Shown here piece after piece: positions 60,813-64,000 of a stretch of DNA of 64,000 nucleotides. The translations under genes were made by a program, and so were the position numbers. Each line of letters begins with the position of its first letter. The stretch's first letter is position 1. The notes beneath the pieces are model-generated. The model ran no database searches and was not told the DNA's origin. It saw nothing but the letters and a program-made list of their open reading frames with translations. Source of the DNA: an uncultured Alphaproteobacteria bacterium (GTDB lineage: Bacteria; Pseudomonadota; Alphaproteobacteria; RF32; CAG-239). The stretch is taken from contig CALXUN010000001.1 in the NCBI GenBank assembly GCA_944391705.1, positions 94,714 through 158,713 of the forward strand. Direction: 5' to 3'.

Positions 60813-63023
60813 ATGGCATTTCGGCAAAGAGGCGTTGAATGGGAAGAATATGATAATGCCGTCAAATGGATGGCGATTACCATGATTATAACTTTAATTG
60901 TTACCCTGTTGCTGACGGTATTTTCATTGCCGCTGGCATATTTAATTGAACAGGGGATTTCCAAAAAAACGATAGCCAGTGTTAAGATGTTCTTGTCAGC
61001 CATTCAGGAACGTCCGTCTTTTCTGTTTAGCCAGTATTACAGTTGGATGCAAAAGCTTTCCGCCAGCGATGGCTTTGCGCTTAGCCGTTGGCTGCCGATA
61101 TTGCCGTTTCTGGCATTGCCGGCCGGGATAATCATCGGGGCGGTTAGTTGTCCGTACCGTTTCCAATCCAATGTACACGGTTCGGCGCGGATTGCCACCT
61201 TGCGTGATATTAATAAAATGGAGTTGCTTGGTTTTGACGGATTTTGCCAGGTGGTAGGCAAGTTTAAGGGTAAGATGCTTTTGCTTAAAGAAACGTTGTC
61301 AACATTGTGCTGTGCGCCTCCGGGTACCGGTAAAACCGCTGGTGTTGTTATTCCGACAATTTTTAATTCACCGAAGCTGAGTTTGATTATCAACGACCCG
61401 AAACCGGAGCTTGACAGCAAAACCTCGGGTGCGCGTGCAAAAGTCGGTCCTGTGTTTGTCATTAACTGGGGCGCTGAGGACAGGCCATCAGAGGGTATTT
61501 ATTATCCGAGCTGGAATCCTTTGTCACCGAACGCTTTGCCGGCAATGGGACCGGAGCGTGATATGTATGTGGATTCAATCTGTAATATTTTGGTTGAAGA
61601 CCCCAAAGGCGGTTCAGATCCGATTTGGTCGCAAAACGGCCGGGCGGCCTTAAATGGCTTTATACATTTTATTTGTTCCAAATGCGAGCGGGCGCGTGCC
61701 AATGACTATTTTATCGGCCGTATTTATGAAGGTAAGCTTGATGAAGAGGATAAGCGCGTTTTGGAAGGTTATTATAACGACATGCGTGATCCGATGGTCC
61801 CTAAAGCGTTAAGCGACTTGAAGAACGGAACATTGACCATTGACAATTATTTGCCGATAGGGACCTGGAATTTACTTCCGGAAAAATGGATTGGCCGGGA
61901 ATCCTGCATTGCCATGATTTTGGAATGGCTGACCGAAGCGCAAATCAAACAGGCTCAAGAAATAAAACGCCGTTTGGCAGAAGGCGACCAAATGGCAGCG
62001 ATGGCAGATCCGATGCATGATTTGTTGGATGAGGCAGTGGAAGAAGCGCGCAAATACGGATATTCCCAACGTTGTTATACAGAATTAAGCTCTCTGTCGT
62101 CCAAGCCTGATAAAGAGCGCAGTTCGGTTATTTCAACGGCTTTTGCCGGCATCAATATTTTCAAAAACTCGGCCGTGGTGGCGCGTACCAGTTTTTCAGA
62201 CCTGCACTTTAAAGATTTACGCGGCATGAAAGATCCGGTAACCGGCGAATGGAAACCGATTTCGGTTTACTTATCCATTAACCAGACCGATGCCCGTGCT
62301 TTGGGTATGATTTCAAGCGTCTTTATTGAACTGATGAGCTCATATCTTATTTCCAATCCGCCGAACTATGTCAACAAAACTGACGGCAAAATGGGGCCGT
62401 TCGGTTGCTTGTTCGTTTTGGACGAGTTCCCGCAGATGCCGAAATTAAAAGCGGTTATTGATGGTCCGGCCGTCGGCCGCGGACAGAAGGTTTCATATCT
62501 GCTTATCGGACAAGATTTAGGTCAAATTTCCGGTAAATACGGTAAAGATGATTTGGAAACGGTTATTTCAACGACTGCCTGCAAAATTATTTTGTCGCAG
62601 AACAATGAAGTGACGGCGCAGCGTTTTTCAAAGATGATTGGCAATCGTACGGTACAAACCACATCTTATTCAAAGAATGAAGGTGGTTTAGGTAAAAACT
62701 CCAACCCGTTTGCCAAGAATGTCAGTTACCAGCTGCAAGGCGTTTCCGTTATCAGTACCACGCAGCTGTTAAGCTTGCCGATGTTAAAACAGGTTGTCTT
62801 GATGCAAAGCTATATTGATCGTCCGATTATGGCTGATTCCCCGCGTTGGTACATGGATAAAAACATGCGTAAACTGGCATCCTTAAAACCGTCGCCCTAT
62901 GTTCCGGATTGGGTTGTTGCCCAGCGGGAAGACATTAACGATGATATGCTTTCCAAGTTAGGCATTGAATATGACCCGAATGCAGATACGGATACATTTG
63001 AAGAAGATACGGAAGCCTCATAA
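60813..63023 (+). CDS. VirD4/TraG-type coupling protein ATPase
   Basis: 736 aa. Two N-terminal membrane helices (about 20-42 and 95-113), the family motif HGSARIATL (122-130), Walker A APPGTGKTAG (168-177), Walker B LFVLDEFPQM (533-542) and the sensor region SVISTTQLLSLPML. An insert with negatively charged helices (about 350-420) is larger than in VirD4 and resembles an all-alpha domain. Coupling proteins recruit substrates to type IV secretion channels or conjugation pores. Here no relaxase, VirB4, VirB11 or pilus genes are visible up to the right window edge. The neighbours are membrane proteins, so it may drive an unusual, self-contained complex or link to a channel encoded elsewhere. SD GAGGG. 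Confidence 0.9.
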   Translation: MAFRQRGVEWEEYDNAVKWMAITMIITLIVTLLLTVFSLPLAYLIEQGISKKTIASVKMFLSAIQERPSFLFSQYYSWMQKLSASDGFALSRWLPILPFLALPAGIIIGAVSCPYRFQSNVHGSARIATLRDINKMELLGFDGFCQVVGKFKGKMLLLKETLSTLCCAPPGTGKTAGVVIPTIFNSPKLSLIINDPKPELDSKTSGARAKVGPVFVINWGAEDRPSEGIYYPSWNPLSPNALPAMGPERDMYVDSICNILVEDPKGGSDPIWSQNGRAALNGFIHFICSKCERARANDYFIGRIYEGKLDEEDKRVLEGYYNDMRDPMVPKALSDLKNGTLTIDNYLPIGTWNLLPEKWIGRESCIAMILEWLTEAQIKQAQEIKRRLAEGDQMAAMADPMHDLLDEAVEEARKYGYSQRCYTELSSLSSKPDKERSSVISTAFAGINIFKNSAVVARTSFSDLHFKDLRGMKDPVTGEWKPISVYLSINQTDARALGMISSVFIELMSSYLISNPPNYVNKTDGKMGPFGCLFVLDEFPQMPKLKAVIDGPAVGRGQKVSYLLIGQDLGQISGKYGKDDLETVISTTACKIILSQNNEVTAQRFSKMIGNRTVQTTSYSKNEGGLGKNSNPFAKNVSYQLQGVSVISTTQLLSLPMLKQVVLMQSYIDRPIMADSPRWYMDKNMRKLASLKPSPYVPDWVVAQREDINDDMLSKLGIEYDPNADTDTFEEDTEAS

Positions 63024-63035
63024 AAGCAGAAAATT

Positions 63036-63764
63036 ATGGCAGATGAAATAAAACATATACCGGTTAAAACGGTTTTTAAATCAGCTTTGGTATATTTACA
63101 AGCCAATCAGCCTGTATTGCGTTACTTTTGGTTGGCAAATTTTGCTTTTTTAAGCGCTTTTGCCCTTATTCCGGACGGGTTGTCAAATCCGTTAAGCATT
63201 GTTTGGCTAATGCTTTATTATATTTATTGGTGTGGTTTCTTTCGAGTATATTTCAAAAAAAAGCCATATTTTCTGACGATGGATATTTTTGGCAGCATTG
63301 TGCCGTCAACCAAAATATTTTTTATTACGGTTTTTGCTGCATTTTTGCTGATTATACTTCCTTATTTGCCCTTGTTTATGGGCTTTGATGATAAATATCT
63401 GTTATTTTTTGAAAAGTATATGGAAGCCTTACAAAATGTGGAAGCAAGTATTTTAAATCAGGTTGTGCTTTCGATTATATTGCTTATTATTTCGCCGCTG
63501 ATTATTTGCCGGCCGTATTTTGCCTGGATTTCCTCATTACAAGGCTTAAATGCTTCCATGCGTAAAGCCTTTCGTAAGACGGAAGGAAATTACGGAAACT
63601 TTATGTTAATCATGCTGATATTAAATATTCCGTGCCTGATTGTTTATGAATTAGATATGTACTTAGAGTGCCACGGCTGGCTTTCTGTTGGCTTTTATTC
63701 AATATTTTTCATTTATTTGAATTTAGTTTTCGCAAAGTTGTATGAATTTTTTTACAACGATTAG
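63036..63764 (+). CDS. Multi-pass membrane protein of the coupling-ATPase block
   Basis: 242 aa, six predicted membrane segments (about 29-46, 53-72, 90-112, 133-160, 186-206 and 216-237). Short polar loops include FRVYFKKKPYF and AFRKTEGNYGN. No signal or active-site motif; no named family. It begins 12 bases after the coupling ATPase gene, so it is in the same operon. The regular spacing of helices would suit a channel or anchor subunit, but this is speculation. Confidence 0.75.
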   Translation: MADEIKHIPVKTVFKSALVYLQANQPVLRYFWLANFAFLSAFALIPDGLSNPLSIVWLMLYYIYWCGFFRVYFKKKPYFLTMDIFGSIVPSTKIFFITVFAAFLLIILPYLPLFMGFDDKYLLFFEKYMEALQNVEASILNQVVLSIILLIISPLIICRPYFAWISSLQGLNASMRKAFRKTEGNYGNFMLIMLILNIPCLIVYELDMYLECHGWLSVGFYSIFFIYLNLVFAKLYEFFYND

Positions 63765-63792
63765 TATACTTAAAATTGTTGTAACAAATCAA

Positions 63793-63828
63793 CACACTTA
63801 AAAAGTGTGGGCGGATGTATCCGTCCAC
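63793..63828. other. Two overlapping stem-loops before the final Cys-rich frame
   Basis: CACACTT-AAA-AAGTGTG (63793-63809) and GTGGGCGGAT/ATCCGTCCAC (63807-63828, one G-T wobble). They share bases 63807-63809 and so cannot form together. No T tract follows. This could be a transposon-end-type hairpin or a switch; the ATG of the next frame lies inside the second stem. Confidence 0.45.
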
Positions 63829-64000
63829 CTATCATCTCTGTATTAATAACAGTAAAGGCGAAGGCAAGAGTTGCACTGATTCAGAAGGTACCAAATGGAC
63901 AAAGTGTACGTGTTCGAAAAATGATTATCCAATCAAATCTTCAGAATGTGAAAAAACCGGCCTTCAGGGTGATTATTCCCAAACCTGTACAGACAGTGAC
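63815..64000 (+). CDS. Cys-rich protein fragment, open at right window edge
   Basis: The frame is open from 63785 to the end of the window; the first ATG is at 63815. It encodes LCINNSKGEGKSCTDSEG, then KWTKCTCSKNDYPIKSSECE and ends in a second CTDSD module at the edge. The density of Cys with Trp/Tyr recalls the secreted Cys-rich gene at 1621-2928. There is no signal peptide or SD in front, and the ATG is inside a stem-loop. So this is either the 5' end of a gene with an unusual start, or a truncated copy whose N-terminus has been replaced. Confidence 0.5.
   Translation, partial: MYPSTYHLCINNSKGEGKSCTDSEGTKWTKCTCSKNDYPIKSSECEKTGLQGDYSQTCTDSD

Noticed and set aside
60813-63023. Coupling ATPase as proof of an integrated conjugative element
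   Set aside because: No relaxase, integrase, oriT-like repeats or att sites were seen in the window, and composition matches neighbours.

Overview
The window looks like one continuous chromosomal stretch of an alphaproteobacterium with moderate-to-low GC. The lineage markers are a mitofilin/Mic60-like (COG4223) protein beside tsaD, an IalB-type protein, a short HprK made of the kinase domain only, an alphaproteobacterial-type family-4 uracil-DNA glycosylase with a WRPPGNR motif, an rpoH-rluD-DUF6476-like neighbourhood, ParAB and TolQRA. Cys-rich secreted proteins and a poor pathway context suggest an uncultured, possibly host- or gut-associated lineage (RF32-like). That placement is inference from gene content, not from a marker phylogeny. 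No rRNA, tRNA, CRISPR array or complete insertion sequence was seen.

Layout. 0-1.5 kb: parAB, with parA cut by the left edge. 1.6-2.9 kb: a secreted Cys-rich repeat protein. 3-6.4 kb: CCA-adding enzyme, IalB-like protein, rlmN and a small orphan gene. 6.5-12.7 kb (minus strand): anmK, then an ABC ATPase, then a very large permease-GldG-DUF4340 fusion, then a CDF metal exporter. 12.8-14.0 kb: tyrS, followed by a 140-base run of stem-loops that looks like the 3' end of an IS200/IS605-type tnpB and its guide RNA. 14.3-15.3 kb: two accessory genes. 15.5-18.1 kb (minus): an ADP-dependent sugar kinase and Mic60. 18.2-20.1 kb: tsaD, nth and a small gene. 20.2-25.1 kb: a Bat-type operon (DUF4381, BatA, a BatB-BatC fusion, BatD). 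25.2-31 kb: an SNase-like protein, tsaE, hprK, mlaE, mlaF, radA and cvpA. 31-35.4 kb: a TPR lipoprotein (minus), udg and two related secreted proteins. 35.4-36.8 kb: a small accessory island with a frameshifted gene. 37-39.2 kb: tolQRA. 39.2-45.4 kb (minus): ligA, a LOG-like protein, tgt, a J-domain/SH3 protein and a MinD-like ATPase. 45.5-47.5 kb: a periplasmic solute-binding protein, a GST and a small lipoprotein. 47.5-53.2 kb (minus): a complete tripartite RND efflux operon. 53.3-55.3 kb (minus): rpoH and rluD. 55.4-63.8 kb: seven co-directional genes around a VirD4/TraG-type coupling ATPase. 63.8-64 kb: the start or remnant of a second Cys-rich protein.

The candidate undescribed system is the 55.6-63.8 kb block. 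A coupling-protein ATPase (HGSAR motif, Walker A and B, two N-terminal membrane segments) is grouped with two tandem, related, Trp-rich two-pass membrane proteins, a multi-pass membrane protein and two soluble helical proteins. No relaxase, VirB4 or other type IV secretion channel gene is present up to the right edge of the window. Other items worth following are the stem-loop RNA after tyrS, the three-part GldF/GldG/DUF4340 fusion, the archaeal/eukaryal-type ADP-dependent kinase and a nuclease-fold protein that has lost both catalytic arginines.
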